From Pseudomonas sp. SG20056 (GTDB lineage Bacteria > Pseudomonadota > Gammaproteobacteria > Pseudomonadales > Pseudomonadaceae): 64,000 nt of DNA. A program made the position numbers and the translations under genes. The stretch's first letter is position 1. The number at the start of each line of letters is the position of its first letter. The stretch is taken from NCBI RefSeq assembly GCF_031764535.1, contig NZ_CP134499.1:3534001-3598000 (forward strand), in the 5' to 3' direction. The notes below the pieces were generated by a model. It had not been told where the DNA came from and did no database searches. It worked only from the letters and a program-made list of their open reading frames with translations. This document shows, in pieces, positions 54,673 through 64,000 of this stretch.

Positions 54673-56484
54673 ATGATCGCCTGCCTGCGCCCCATCTCTA
54701 TTCTCTGCCTTGCCGGCCTGCTCGCCGCCTGCGCCAGCCAGCCTTCATCGACCCTGGGCGAGCTGCCACGCACGCCGCAAGCCAGCATCGAACAACTGCT
54801 GCAGCAAGCGACCGAAAGCCCCATCGAGCAGGCCACAACACTGCGCCTGTCGGCGGCCGATCTGGCCTATAAGCAGAAAGACCTGGCTCGCGCCAGCAGC
54901 ATTCTTGAACAGGTGCAGCTGGAAAGCCTGAAGCCCGCCCAGCAGATCTACGCCAGCACCCTGCGCGCAGAGTTAGACATGGGCCGCGACAAACCCAAGG
55001 CTGCCCTGCGCGCCCTCAGCCACCCGAGCATGGAACGTCTCGGCGAGCTACCGGTTGAACAACAGGTACGCAGCCAGCTGGTACGCGCCAACGCCCTGCA
55101 GGCCACCGGACAAATCCTGGCAGCAGCGCGCGAGCGCGCCTATATCGCGCCACTGCTGAGTGGCGCCAGCGCCACAGACAATCAGGAAACCATCTGGGCA
55201 CTGGTTTCCAGCCTGCCACAAAGCGAACTGCAAGCCAGCGGTGATGCAGACCTCGACGGCTGGCTGGAGCTGGCCCGCGCCGCCAAGAGCGCCGGCACCC
55301 TGGAGCAGCAGCAAACCGCCATTGATGCCTGGGTCGCCGCAAACCCGCAGCACCCTGCCGCGCAACAACTGCCGCAGGCGCTGGTCGAGCTGAAAAAACT
55401 CTCCAGCCAACCGCTGACTGAGATTGCCCTGCTGCTGCCACAGGATGGCCAACTGGCCAGCGTGGCCCGCGCCTTGCGCGATGGTTTCCTGGCAGCGCAC
55501 TACCAGGCGCAACAAGCCGGGCAGAACCCGCCGAACATTCAGATTTTCGACAGCTCGCGCATCGGCTCGATGGACGCCTTCTATGCCCAGGCTCAGGCCA
55601 CCGGCGTGCAGCTGGTGATCGGCCCACTGGAAAAGAACCTAGTCAGCCAGCTGAGCAGCCGTGAACAACTGCCCATCACAACTCTCGCGTTGAATTACAG
55701 CGAAGGGAGCCAGGAAGGCCCGGCGCAACTATTCCAGTTCGGCCTCGCTGCCGAGGACGAAGCCCGCGAAGTCGCCCGACGCGCCTGGGCCGATGGCATG
55801 CGCCGCGCCGTAGCACTGGTGCCCAACGGTGAATGGGGCGACCGCGTGCTCGCAGCCTTCCGCCAAAGCTGGCAAGCCCAAGGCGGCACCCTGATCGCCG
55901 CAGAGCATGTTGATCAGCCAGTCGAACTGGCCCGACAGATCGCCGACCTGTTCCAACTGCGCGAGAGCGAAGCCCGCAGCAAGCGCCTGCAAAACACCCT
56001 GGGCACCTCGGTTGCCGCTGCACCGTCGCGCCGCCGTGATGTCGACTTCATCTTTCTCGCCGCCACGCCGCAGCAGGCTCAGCAGATCAAACCGACTCTG
56101 GCCTTCCAGTACGCCGGCGATGTGCCGGTGTATGCCACGTCGCACCTGTTTACCGGCACCTACAACCAGGCGCAGTACATTGACCTCAACGGCATCATGT
56201 TCTGCGAAACGCCTTGGCTGCTGAACGTCAACGACCCGCTGCGCCAGCAGGCCAGCACGCAGTGGCCGCAGGCCGGCGGCAGCCTAGGCCGCCTCTACGC
56301 CATGGGCGCCGATGCCTTCCAGCTGGCGCCACGCCTGAACCAGCTCAAGGCTCTGCCAGAGACTCGCCTGCAAGGCCTGTCCGGCAACCTGAGCTTGAAC
56401 CCCAGCCAGCGCATCGAGCGGCAACTGCGCTGGGCCGAGTTCCGTGATGGCCAGGTTCAGCCGCTGCCCGATAGCATCAATTGA
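54673..56484 (+). CDS. lpoA: Outer-membrane lipoprotein LpoA, activator of PBP1a
   Basis: A 603-residue lipoprotein: signal ending in the lipobox LAAC with Cys20, a TPR-like helical N-terminal half (about 35-255, 'AADLAYKQKDLARASSILEQ') and a C-terminal half resembling periplasmic binding proteins ('IALLLPQDGQLASVARALRDG', 'QLVIGPLEKNLVSQLSSR', 'DFIFLAATPQQAQQIKPTLAF'). It reaches from the outer membrane to stimulate PBP1a. It starts the lpoA-yraN-diaA-dolP run, the same order as in E. coli. Confidence 0.93.
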   Translation: MIACLRPISILCLAGLLAACASQPSSTLGELPRTPQASIEQLLQQATESPIEQATTLRLSAADLAYKQKDLARASSILEQVQLESLKPAQQIYASTLRAELDMGRDKPKAALRALSHPSMERLGELPVEQQVRSQLVRANALQATGQILAAARERAYIAPLLSGASATDNQETIWALVSSLPQSELQASGDADLDGWLELARAAKSAGTLEQQQTAIDAWVAANPQHPAAQQLPQALVELKKLSSQPLTEIALLLPQDGQLASVARALRDGFLAAHYQAQQAGQNPPNIQIFDSSRIGSMDAFYAQAQATGVQLVIGPLEKNLVSQLSSREQLPITTLALNYSEGSQEGPAQLFQFGLAAEDEAREVARRAWADGMRRAVALVPNGEWGDRVLAAFRQSWQAQGGTLIAAEHVDQPVELARQIADLFQLRESEARSKRLQNTLGTSVAAAPSRRRDVDFIFLAATPQQAQQIKPTLAFQYAGDVPVYATSHLFTGTYNQAQYIDLNGIMFCETPWLLNVNDPLRQQASTQWPQAGGSLGRLYAMGADAFQLAPRLNQLKALPETRLQGLSGNLSLNPSQRIERQLRWAEFRDGQVQPLPDSIN

Positions 56485-56855
56485 GCGAGCGCATCAGCAC
56501 GCAACAACGCGGAGACGCTGCCGAAGCCCAGGCACGGCAGCATCTCGAGCAGCACGGCCTGCGCCTGCTGGCGCAGAATTGGCGCTGTCGCCTCGGCGAG
56601 CTCGATCTGGTCATGCTCGACGCCGATACAGTAGTATTCGTAGAAGTTCGCTATCGGCGCCATAGCGCCTGGGGCGGCGCGGCAGAGAGCGTGGATGCAC
56701 GCAAACGTGAGAAACTCAGCCGCGCTGCTCAGCACTTCCTGCAACAAGAATCACGCTGGGCCAAGTACCCATGCCGTTTTGATGTGATTGCCATAAACGC
56801 CGACAGCCAAGCCCCCGCGCAACTGGACTGGATTCAAAACGCCTTTGATACCTGA
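56481..56855 (+). CDS. yraN: YraN family (UPF0102) nuclease-fold protein
   Basis: A 124-residue protein with a restriction-endonuclease-like core: 'QRGDAAEAQARQHLEQHGL', 'RLGELDLVMLD' and 'VVFVEVRYRR' give the Glu, Asp and ExK-like catalytic pattern, with Arg in place of the usual Lys. The function is unproven; a role in DNA processing is often suggested. Starts with TTG overlapping the lpoA stop (TTGA), which is unusual but leaves no better start and gives the normal length. Confidence 0.9.
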   Translation: MSERISTQQRGDAAEAQARQHLEQHGLRLLAQNWRCRLGELDLVMLDADTVVFVEVRYRRHSAWGGAAESVDARKREKLSRAAQHFLQQESRWAKYPCRFDVIAINADSQAPAQLDWIQNAFDT

Positions 56856-58009
<1,154 letters not shown>

Positions 58010-58040
58010 TCGCTTTACAGCCGAACTGAATAGCAGCAAT

Positions 58041-58070
58041 AAAAAAGGCGATCCTCGGATCGCCTTTTTT
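58041..58070. terminator. Bidirectional terminator between dolP and sspB
   Basis: A 14-bp perfect stem, AAAAAAGGCGATCC with its complement, around a 2-base loop, giving a T6 tail on either strand. Confidence 0.95.
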
Positions 58071-58074
58071 ATGT

Positions 58075-58488
58075 TTACTTGACCACTTTCAGACTAGGCC
58101 TGCCACTGGGGCGCGGCGGTTCATCATCCGGCGGGCTTTGCTCATCCGGATCTTCGATTTCATCGCCATCAAGCATCGGCGATTCCGTATCAAACACCAT
58201 GCCCTGACCGTTCTCCCGCGCATAGATCGCCAGCACGGCAGCCGCTGGGATATACAGGCTTTGCGGCACCCCGGCAAAGCGCCCCTCGAAGCTCACCGCC
58301 TCGTTATCCATATGCAGATGACGCACGGCAGTCGGCGAGACATTCAGGACGATCTGCCCATCACTGGCAAACCCGGCAGGCACCTGCACGCCGGCAAACT
58401 CGGCGTTGACCAGCAGGTGCGGGGTGCAGTCGTTGTCCACGATCCACTCATAGAGGGCACGAACCAGATAAGGACGACTCGACTTCAT
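58075..58488 (-). CDS. sspB: ClpXP adaptor SspB
   Basis: A 137-residue protein. The N-terminal domain ('SRPYLVRALYEWIVDNDCTPHL', 'SFEGRFAGVPQSLYIP') binds ssrA-tagged proteins. An acidic, proline-rich linker follows, and the C-terminal XB peptide 'GRPSLKVVK' docks ClpX. AGGAGG lies 5 bases before the ATG at 58488. It is 15 bases after sspA. Confidence 0.96.
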   Translation of the reverse strand: MKSSRPYLVRALYEWIVDNDCTPHLLVNAEFAGVQVPAGFASDGQIVLNVSPTAVRHLHMDNEAVSFEGRFAGVPQSLYIPAAAVLAIYARENGQGMVFDTESPMLDGDEIEDPDEQSPPDDEPPRPSGRPSLKVVK

Positions 58489-58503
58489 CACTACCTCCTC
58501 GGG

Positions 58504-59121
58504 TTAACGCATATCACGTTCGACAGGCGACAGACTGGCCTGGAACGCTTCACGAGCAAACTGACGGTCCATATAGTCCAGCAAAGGCTTAGCCGGCTTT
58601 GGCAACTCTATCCCCAGAATCGGCAAACGCCAAAGAATCGGCAGCAGACAGCAATCCACCAGGCTCAATTCCTCACTAAGGAAGTACGCTTTGTCGGCAA
58701 ACAGCGGCGATACGCCCGTTAGACTCTCGCGCAGCTCTTTGCGCGCCAGGGCACGGGCCGGCTCTTTGCTGCGCGGGTCGAGAATCAGGTCCACCTGCGC
58801 GCACCAGTCACGCTGAATGCGATGGATCAGCAGACGGCTATTGGCCCGCGCCACCGGATACACCGGCAACAGCGGCGGATGCGGGTAACGCTCATCCAGG
58901 TATTCCATCACCACAGTCGACTCATACAGAGCCAAATCGCGATCCACCAGGGTCGGCAGGCTGGCGTAGGGGTTAACCTCCAGCAGCTTGGCCGGGTAGC
59001 GGTCCTTTTCGACACTAATGATCTCGGCGCTGACACCCTTCTCGGCGAGCACAATGCGTACGCGGTGGGAATAGTGGTCGGCGGGGTCGGAGTAACAGGC
59101 CAACCGATTGGTCACGCCCAT
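58504..59121 (-). CDS. sspA: Stringent starvation protein A
   Basis: A 205-residue GST-fold protein that binds RNA polymerase rather than glutathione. '[24 protein letters not shown]' replaces the GST active site; '[19 protein letters not shown]' and the conserved PHP-type surface in '[10 protein letters not shown]' are seen. SspA promotes stress and virulence transcription. AGGAGG precedes the ATG. It lies downstream of petABC behind a terminator, 89 bases away. Confidence 0.96.
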   Translation of the reverse strand: MGVTNRLACYSDPADHYSHRVRIVLAEKGVSAEIISVEKDRYPAKLLEVNPYASLPTLVDRDLALYESTVVMEYLDERYPHPPLLPVYPVARANSRLLIHRIQRDWCAQVDLILDPRSKEPARALARKELRESLTGVSPLFADKAYFLSEELSLVDCCLLPILWRLPILGIELPKPAKPLLDYMDRQFAREAFQASLSPVERDMR

Positions 59122-59160
59122 GGCGGTCCTCCTCGCTTATAAAGTTATGTGAAGCAGAAA

Positions 59161-59190
59161 GACCTGCGCGCCCAAAGGGGCGCGCAGGTC
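59161..59190 (-). terminator. Terminator of the petABC operon
   Basis: A 13-bp stem, GACCTGCGCGCCC with its complement, around AAAG; the minus-strand tail is TTTCTGCTTC, so termination may be partial and allow read-through to sspA. Confidence 0.75.
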
Positions 59191-59210
59191 AACAGCGGAG
59201 ATACAACGGA

Positions 59211-59990
59211 TTAATGCACGTCCTTCCAGTACTCGCGCTTGAGCAGATAGGCGAATACGAAGAAGAAGGCAAGATACAGCAGAACGTAGGTACCGATGCG
59301 CTGACTTTTCAACTTGACCGGGTTAGCCGAGTACGCGAGAAAAGTCACCAGGTTCTGGATCTTCTCGTCGAACTCTTCAGTGCTCAGCGTGCCAGTCTTT
59401 GGTTCAACAGTCAGCTGGTCACAGGCTTCGTGAGTGATCGGCGTACCGGTCAGCGGATCGAACAGCTTCTTGCCATCCTCAACCACTTGCACCTGCTTGC
59501 AACCAATCACCTGCTTACCCTGCAGACCTACCAGCACGTTCGGCATGCCGACGTTCGGGAAGACCTTGTTGTTGGCACCCAGCGGACGAGCTGGATCGTC
59601 ATAGAAGGTACGCAGGTAGGTATACAACCAGTCATTACCACGCACACGCGCAACCAGAGTCAGATCCGGCGGCGCAGCACCAAACCAGGCCTTGGCATCA
59701 GCCGGCTTCATACCGATATTCATGTGCTCGCCAATCTTCGCACCAGTGAACACCAGATTCTCCAGCATGACTTCATGCGGAACGCCAATGTCATCAGCAA
59801 CACGCTCATAGCGCTGGTATTGCGCCGAGTGGCAACCCATGCAGTAGTTGGCGAACGTACGCGCACCATCCTGCAGAGCCGCTTTGTCAGTCAGATCGAT
59901 TTCCACTTTATCCAGCGGATAACCACTACCAGCGCCAAGAGCAAGGGCTGGCATTGCAGCAATTACGAGTGCAGCAAATAGCTTTTTCAT
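59211..59990 (-). CDS. petC: Cytochrome c1 subunit of the bc1 complex
   Basis: A 259-residue protein with a signal peptide (MKKLFAALVIAAMPALALG), the heme site CxxCH in 'NYCMGCHSAQYQRYERVADD', the methionine ligand region 'GMKPADAKAWFGAAPPDLT', and a C-terminal membrane anchor (about 232-250, YVLLYLAFFFVFAYLL). It passes electrons from the Rieske protein to cytochrome c. The start shares one base with the petB stop (TGATG). Confidence 0.97.
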   Translation of the reverse strand: MKKLFAALVIAAMPALALGAGSGYPLDKVEIDLTDKAALQDGARTFANYCMGCHSAQYQRYERVADDIGVPHEVMLENLVFTGAKIGEHMNIGMKPADAKAWFGAAPPDLTLVARVRGNDWLYTYLRTFYDDPARPLGANNKVFPNVGMPNVLVGLQGKQVIGCKQVQVVEDGKKLFDPLTGTPITHEACDQLTVEPKTGTLSTEEFDEKIQNLVTFLAYSANPVKLKSQRIGTYVLLYLAFFFVFAYLLKREYWKDVH

Positions 59991-61204
59991 CAGCCAGTCA
60001 CCCTTTCCGGAACCGGTTTGGTCTTCTCGATTTTGGTATAGAACGGCATCAGGATGAAGTACGCGAAGTACAGGAAGGTACACACCTGCGACAGCAACGT
60101 ACGGCCTGGTGTCGGCGCCAGTACACCCAGCACACCGAGAATCACGAAGGACACGCAGAAGATCAGCAACCAGACCTTGCTCATCCAGCCCTTGTAGCGC
60201 ATCGACTTGACCGGGCTACGATCCAGCCACGGCAGCACGAACAGCACAGCGATAGCTGCGCCCATGGCAATTACACCCAACAGCTTGTCCGGCACCGCAC
60301 GCAGAATCGCGTAGAACGGCGTGAAGTACCAAACCGGCGCAATGTGCTCAGGTGTCTTGAACGGGTTGGCCGCTTCGAAGTTCGGCTTCTCGAGGAAGTA
60401 ACCACCCATTTCCGGGAAGAAGAAGATCACGAAGCAGAAGATAAACAGGAACACCACAACACCGACGATATCTTTCACGGTGTAGTAAGGGTGGAAGGCG
60501 ATGCCGTCGAGCGGAATGCCGTTCTCGTCCTTCTTCTTCTTGATATCAACGCCGTCCGGGTTGTTCGAGCCGACTTCATGCAGAGCCAGGATGTGCAGAA
60601 CTACCAGGCCAAGAATTACGATCGGCAGCGCCACAACGTGCAGGGCGAAGAAGCGGTTCAGGGTAATGCCGGAAATCAGGTAGTCACCACGGATCCACTG
60701 AGTCAGGTCCGCACCGATCACCGGAATGGCACCGAACAGCGAGATGATCACCTGGGCGCCCCAGTAGGACATCTGTCCCCATGGCAGCAGGTAACCCATG
60801 AAGGCTTCTGCCATCAGCATCAGGTAGATCAGCATGCCGAAGATCCACACCAACTCACGCGGCTTCTGATAGGAGCCGTAGAGCAGACCGCGGAACATGT
60901 GCAGGTAGACCACCACGAAGAACGCCGAAGCACCGGTGGAATGCAGGTAGCGCAAGATCCAGCCGTACTCCACATCACGCATGATGTATTCGACCGAAGC
61001 AAACGCCTGTTCAGCCGACGGGGTGTAGCTCATGGTCAGCCAGACACCGGTAACGATCTGATTGACCAAAACCAGCAGCGCCAGGGAACCGAAGAAGTAG
61101 AAGAAATTGAAGTTCTTTGGGGCGTAGTACTTGGACAGATGGTCTTCCCACATCTTGGTCGCGGGAAAGCGCGCATCGACCCATTCCATGAATTTACTCA
61201 TCAT
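59990..61204 (-). CDS. petB: Cytochrome b subunit of the bc1 complex
   Basis: A 404-residue, eight-helix quinol oxidase subunit. The two heme b ligand pairs are His88/His102 and His189/His204, spaced as expected. The Qo-site motif is PVWY (290-293) rather than PEWY. Cytochrome b is a separate gene from c1, unlike the fused fbcH of some rhizobia. The start codon overlaps the petA stop (ATGATG), so either of two Met codons may be used. Confidence 0.97.
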   Translation of the reverse strand: MMSKFMEWVDARFPATKMWEDHLSKYYAPKNFNFFYFFGSLALLVLVNQIVTGVWLTMSYTPSAEQAFASVEYIMRDVEYGWILRYLHSTGASAFFVVVYLHMFRGLLYGSYQKPRELVWIFGMLIYLMLMAEAFMGYLLPWGQMSYWGAQVIISLFGAIPVIGADLTQWIRGDYLISGITLNRFFALHVVALPIVILGLVVLHILALHEVGSNNPDGVDIKKKKDENGIPLDGIAFHPYYTVKDIVGVVVFLFIFCFVIFFFPEMGGYFLEKPNFEAANPFKTPEHIAPVWYFTPFYAILRAVPDKLLGVIAMGAAIAVLFVLPWLDRSPVKSMRYKGWMSKVWLLIFCVSFVILGVLGVLAPTPGRTLLSQVCTFLYFAYFILMPFYTKIEKTKPVPERVTG

Positions 61205-61794
61205 GCTTGCTCCTGATCCACACCGATGATGATCACATCATCCGACTCGTATGTGTGCGGCGGCACTGGCAGGTTCAAGGGTGCAGGCTGAGCCTTGTAC
61301 ACGCGACCTGCGAGGTCGTAGCGTGAACCGTGGCATGGGCAGAAATAGCCACCGACCCAATCAGCACCGAGGTCTGCTGGCGCCACTTCCGGACGGAAGG
61401 ATGGCGCGCAACCCAGGTGGGTGCACAGGCCTACCAGAAGCAGTACTTCCGGCTTGATCGAACGGGTTTTCGGATCGACATAACTCGGCTGCTCGGAGGC
61501 CTTGGAGTCGAAGTCAGCGAGCTGACCTTCGATTTTCACCAAGTTACTGAGAATTTCCTCGGTACGGCGCACGATAAACACCGGCTGCCCCCGCCACTCG
61601 GCAACCATCTGCTGGCCAGGCTCGATCTTGCTGACGTTCACCTTTACAGGTGCTCCGGCAGCTTTAGCCTTGGCGCTTGGGAACCAGGACCCTACGAACG
61701 GGACCGCGGCACCCACCGCTCCTGCAGCGCCCACCACAGAGGTGGCCGCTACCAGAAAGCGACGCCGGCCTGCATTCACGCCGTCATTGCTCAT
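61201..61794 (-). CDS. petA: Rieske iron-sulfur subunit of the bc1 complex
   Basis: A 197-residue protein with a Tat signal/anchor ('NAGRRRFLVAATSVVGAAGA'), then the Rieske fold. The 2Fe-2S ligands are in 'CTHLGCAP' and 'CPCHGSRYD', both loops with the disulfide Cys. First gene of petABC, about 40 bases behind a candidate promoter. Confidence 0.98.
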   Translation of the reverse strand: MSNDGVNAGRRRFLVAATSVVGAAGAVGAAVPFVGSWFPSAKAKAAGAPVKVNVSKIEPGQQMVAEWRGQPVFIVRRTEEILSNLVKIEGQLADFDSKASEQPSYVDPKTRSIKPEVLLLVGLCTHLGCAPSFRPEVAPADLGADWVGGYFCPCHGSRYDLAGRVYKAQPAPLNLPVPPHTYESDDVIIIGVDQEQA

Positions 61795-61833
61795 TCAGTC
61801 GTCTCCCATCAGCTTTATGGCCTGTTGGTCAGG

Positions 61834-61863
61834 CCTATACTAGGTAAAAATCGAGTCGCGCAA
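61834..61863 (-). promoter_or_regulatory. Candidate sigma-70 promoter of petABC
   Basis: Read on the minus strand: TTGCGC (complement of 61858-61863), 18 bases, TATAGG (complement of 61834-61839), 40 bases before the petA ATG. The region is AT-rich compared with its surroundings. Confidence 0.45.
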
Positions 61864-61995
61864 AAAATTTGCCAAATGGTAAAGAAAAGCCCCTCTACTG
61901 ACAAGGTAATTACCCTGACAGAGCGGACTCAACCCCTTACAAATCAGGGCATTCACGGATGCGGCATGATGCCGCAGAGCAAATAAGCGCCCATA

Positions 61996-62032
61996 AAAAA
62001 CGCCCAGCTCCGAAAGGAAACTGGGCGTTTTT
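61996..62032 (-). terminator. Terminator of rplM-rpsI
   Basis: AAAAACGCCCAG and CTGGGCGTTTTT pair around a 13-base loop; the minus strand gives a T-rich tail. It lies 18 bases after the rpsI stop. Confidence 0.88.
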
Positions 62033-62050
62033 GTGAACGCAGGTAGCGAA

Positions 62051-62443
62051 TTAACGCTTGGAGTACTGCGGACGCTTACGCGCCTTACGCAGACCAACCT
62101 TCTTACGCTCAACTTCACGGGCGTCGCGAGTCACGAAGCCAGCTTTACGCAGTGCAGGACGCAGAGCTTCGTCGTAGTCCATCAGGGCGCGAGTGATGCC
62201 GTGGCGGATTGCGCCAGCCTGACCACTTACACCGCCACCGATTACGGTAACGAAGATATCGAACTTCTCGGTCATCTCAACCAGTTCCAGCGGCTGACGA
62301 ACTACCATGCGGGCAGTTTCGCGACCGAAGAAACCATCAAGAGTGCGATTGTTGATGGAGATTTTGCCAGTGCCCGCACGCAGGAAAACGCGAGCGGTTG
62401 CAGTCTTGCGACGGCCAGTGCCGTAATTTTGAGTCGCCGACAT
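62051..62443 (-). CDS. rpsI: 30S ribosomal protein S9
   Basis: A 130-residue protein: start '[19 protein letters not shown]', core '[21 protein letters not shown]', and the basic tail '[12 protein letters not shown]' whose end reaches the P-site tRNA. Follows rplM by 14 bases, the usual pair. Confidence 0.99.
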   Translation of the reverse strand: MSATQNYGTGRRKTATARVFLRAGTGKISINNRTLDGFFGRETARMVVRQPLELVEMTEKFDIFVTVIGGGVSGQAGAIRHGITRALMDYDEALRPALRKAGFVTRDAREVERKKVGLRKARKRPQYSKR

Positions 62444-62457
62444 AATGAACTATTCCG

Positions 62458-62886
62458 TTAAAACTTCAGTTCTTGGGGCTGCTGAGCAGTGTGGGGGTGA
62501 GCAGCGCCCGCATACACTTTCAGCTTACGATACATGTCGCGACCCAGCGGGTTCTTCGGCAGCATGCCTTTAACCGCGGTCTCGATCACGCGCTCAGGGG
62601 CTTTAGCGATCAGCTTTTCGAAGTTGATCGACTTGATGCCGCCCGGGAAACCTGAGTGGGAGTAGTACATCTTGTCAGTGGTCTTGGCACCGGTAACGCG
62701 AATCTGCTCAGCGTTGATGATGACGATGTAGTCACCAGTATCAACGTGCGGAGTGTATTCAGGCTTGTGCTTGCCACGCAGACGGCTTGCAACTTCGGTA
62801 GCCAGACGACCCAGGGTCTGACCTGCAGCGTCGACGACAAACCAGTCGCGCTTAACTGTTTCCGGTTTAGCAGTAAAAGTTTTCAT
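62458..62886 (-). CDS. rplM: 50S ribosomal protein L13
   Basis: A 142-residue protein with '[21 protein letters not shown]', '[20 protein letters not shown]' and '[21 protein letters not shown]'. First gene of the rplM-rpsI operon, behind a good promoter. Confidence 0.99.
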   Translation of the reverse strand: MKTFTAKPETVKRDWFVVDAAGQTLGRLATEVASRLRGKHKPEYTPHVDTGDYIVIINAEQIRVTGAKTTDKMYYSHSGFPGGIKSINFEKLIAKAPERVIETAVKGMLPKNPLGRDMYRKLKVYAGAAHPHTAQQPQELKF

Positions 62887-62928
62887 TCTTTATAGCCTCA
62901 GGGGCCGCCCTGATAAATAAGACGGCGG

Positions 62929-62957
62929 ATCTTACTGAATAGTGCGTACTTTGACAA
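62929..62957 (-). promoter_or_regulatory. Sigma-70 promoter of rplM-rpsI
   Basis: Read on the minus strand: TTGTCA (complement of 62952-62957), 17 bases, TAAGAT (complement of 62929-62934), about 45 bases before the rplM ATG. Confidence 0.6.
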
Positions 62958-63135
62958 GTCAAAGGCAGCCGAAAACAGGCGCTATCGGGGGCTCGGGTCA
63001 GCGCGTCCGTAATACGGCAAGATTCTTCGGCAGGCGGCGCATCACTTCCACTGCAGAAAGAGGTGCGCAATTATGCAGATTGCGCGGAGAATTTCAACAC
63101 GATTATGCCAACCCGTTTTTCTCAAGGAGCTAGCA

Positions 63136-64000
63136 ATGGATTACCGTCAACTCGGCCGCACTGATCTCAAGGTCAGCAGCCTGTGCCTGGGCACCATGAC
63201 CTGGGGTGAGCAGAATAGCGCCAGCGAAGGCATCGCCCAGATCGAACGCGCCAAGGCCTACGGGGTGAACTTCATCGATACCGCCGAGATGTACCCAGTA
63301 CCGCCACGCGCCGAAACCTACAGCAAGACCGAACAAATCATCGGTGACTACTTCAAGCAGCGCGGTGATCGTGCCGATTGGGTGCTGGCCAGCAAGATCG
63401 CCGGCCCTGGCAATGGCATCGGCTATATCCGCGACGGTCAGCTCAAACACAACCGTGCGCATATCGTTGCGGCACTGGATGCCAGCCTCAAGCGCCTGCA
63501 AACCGACTGGATTGACCTATACCAGCTGCACTGGCCGGAACGCCCAACCAATTATTTCGGCCAGCTAGGTTATCGCCACCAGGACAGCGATTTCACGCCA
63601 CTGGAAGAAACCCTGGAAGCCTTGGACGAGCAGGTCAAGGCCGGCAAGATCCGCCATATTGGCCTGTCCAATGAAACGCCTTGGGGCGCCATGAAATTCC
63701 TGCAACTGGCCGAGCAACGCGGCTGGCCGCGTGCAGTCTCGATCCAAAACCCCTACAACCTGCTCAACCGCAGCTTCGAGGTTGGCCTGGCGGAAGTGGC
63801 AATTCGCGAACAATGCGGCCTGCTCGCCTACTCGCCCCTGGCCTTCGGCATGCTCAGCGGTAAGTACGCAAACGGCGCACGCCCCGCCAATGCGCGCATC
63901 AGCCTGTTTAGCCGCTTTGCTCGCTACACCAACCCGGAGTCTGAAAGTGCTTGCGCACGTTACGTCGCCCTGGCGCGCGAGCATGGTCTTGATCCCGCGC
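63136..64000 (+). CDS. Aldo/keto reductase, Tas-like (3' end outside window)
   Basis: 288 codons are visible; the E. coli relative Tas has about 346 residues, so some 55-60 are missing. The AKR catalytic tetrad is present: Asp and Tyr in 'NFIDTAEMYPV', Lys in 'VLASKIAG' and His in 'LYQLHWPERPTNYFG'. 'GLSNETPWGAMKFLQ' and 'SIQNPYNLLNRSFEVGL' mark the Tas/YghZ-like branch. An NADPH-dependent carbonyl reductase; the substrate is unknown. AAGGAG lies 6 bases before the ATG. It diverges from rplM across a 249-base gap that holds the rplM promoter and no other recognised feature. Confidence 0.93.
   Translation, partial: MDYRQLGRTDLKVSSLCLGTMTWGEQNSASEGIAQIERAKAYGVNFIDTAEMYPVPPRAETYSKTEQIIGDYFKQRGDRADWVLASKIAGPGNGIGYIRDGQLKHNRAHIVAALDASLKRLQTDWIDLYQLHWPERPTNYFGQLGYRHQDSDFTPLEETLEALDEQVKAGKIRHIGLSNETPWGAMKFLQLAEQRGWPRAVSIQNPYNLLNRSFEVGLAEVAIREQCGLLAYSPLAFGMLSGKYANGARPANARISLFSRFARYTNPESESACARYVALAREHGLDPA

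Overview
The window is chromosomal DNA of a Pseudomonas-type gammaproteobacterium. It is GC-rich, and nearly every gene lies in an order that I recall from the P. aeruginosa PA4371-PA4434 region. That synteny is from memory, not from a search. Two structured intergenic elements (14369-14491 and 25501-25602) look like the dispersed repeats of the mendocina/alcaligenes/stutzeri side of the genus, so I would not call this P. aeruginosa itself. I see no phage, insertion sequence, CRISPR array, defence island or tRNA.

Layout. 1-2.9 kb: the end of a periplasmic iron-type cassette (di-heme oxidoreductase, imelysin lipoprotein, DUF1513 protein). 3.0-9.1 kb: a chemoreceptor behind a FliA (sigma-28) promoter, then a MexV/MexW-like RND efflux adaptor and pump. 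9.1-16.6 kb: groES-groEL behind a sigma-32 promoter, fxsA, a HugZ-like protein, a short-chain dehydrogenase and two tandem DUF481 outer-membrane proteins. 16.6-25.5 kb: an alkyltransferase-like protein, ampG, an InaA/WaaP-like kinase, an MscS channel, yajQ, and a co-directional run of response regulator with degenerate GGDEF, panE, hybrid-less sensor kinase and PduO-type cobalamin adenosyltransferase. 25.6-35.1 kb: an RluA-type pseudouridine synthase, an HPP-CBS protein, a MutT-ThiE fusion, a GST, argJ, secA, an M23 peptidase and dciA.

35.2-53.1 kb holds the complete division and cell-wall (dcw) cluster on the minus strand, read mraZ-rsmH-ftsL-ftsI-murE-murF-mraY-murD-ftsW-murG-murC-ddl-ftsQ-ftsA-ftsZ, followed by lpxC. 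Genes overlap by 1-11 bases or are separated by a few, and the cluster starts at a sigma-70 promoter with three MraZ repeats at exact 10-bp spacing. rnpB lies just upstream. 53.7-58.0 kb: rsmI diverges from lpoA-yraN-diaA-dolP. 58.1-62.9 kb: rplM-rpsI, petABC (cytochrome bc1) and sspA-sspB, all minus. The window ends inside a Tas-like aldo/keto reductase.

Functionally this is mostly core housekeeping: peptidoglycan precursor synthesis and septation, outer membrane (lpxC, lpoA, dolP), protein export and folding, and respiration. I found no convincing undescribed multi-gene system. The observations most worth a second look are the two repeat-like elements, the FliA promoter embedded in a perfect hairpin, the kinase/degenerate-GGDEF regulator pair split by panE, the MraZ operator, and the PVWY variant of the cytochrome b Qo motif.
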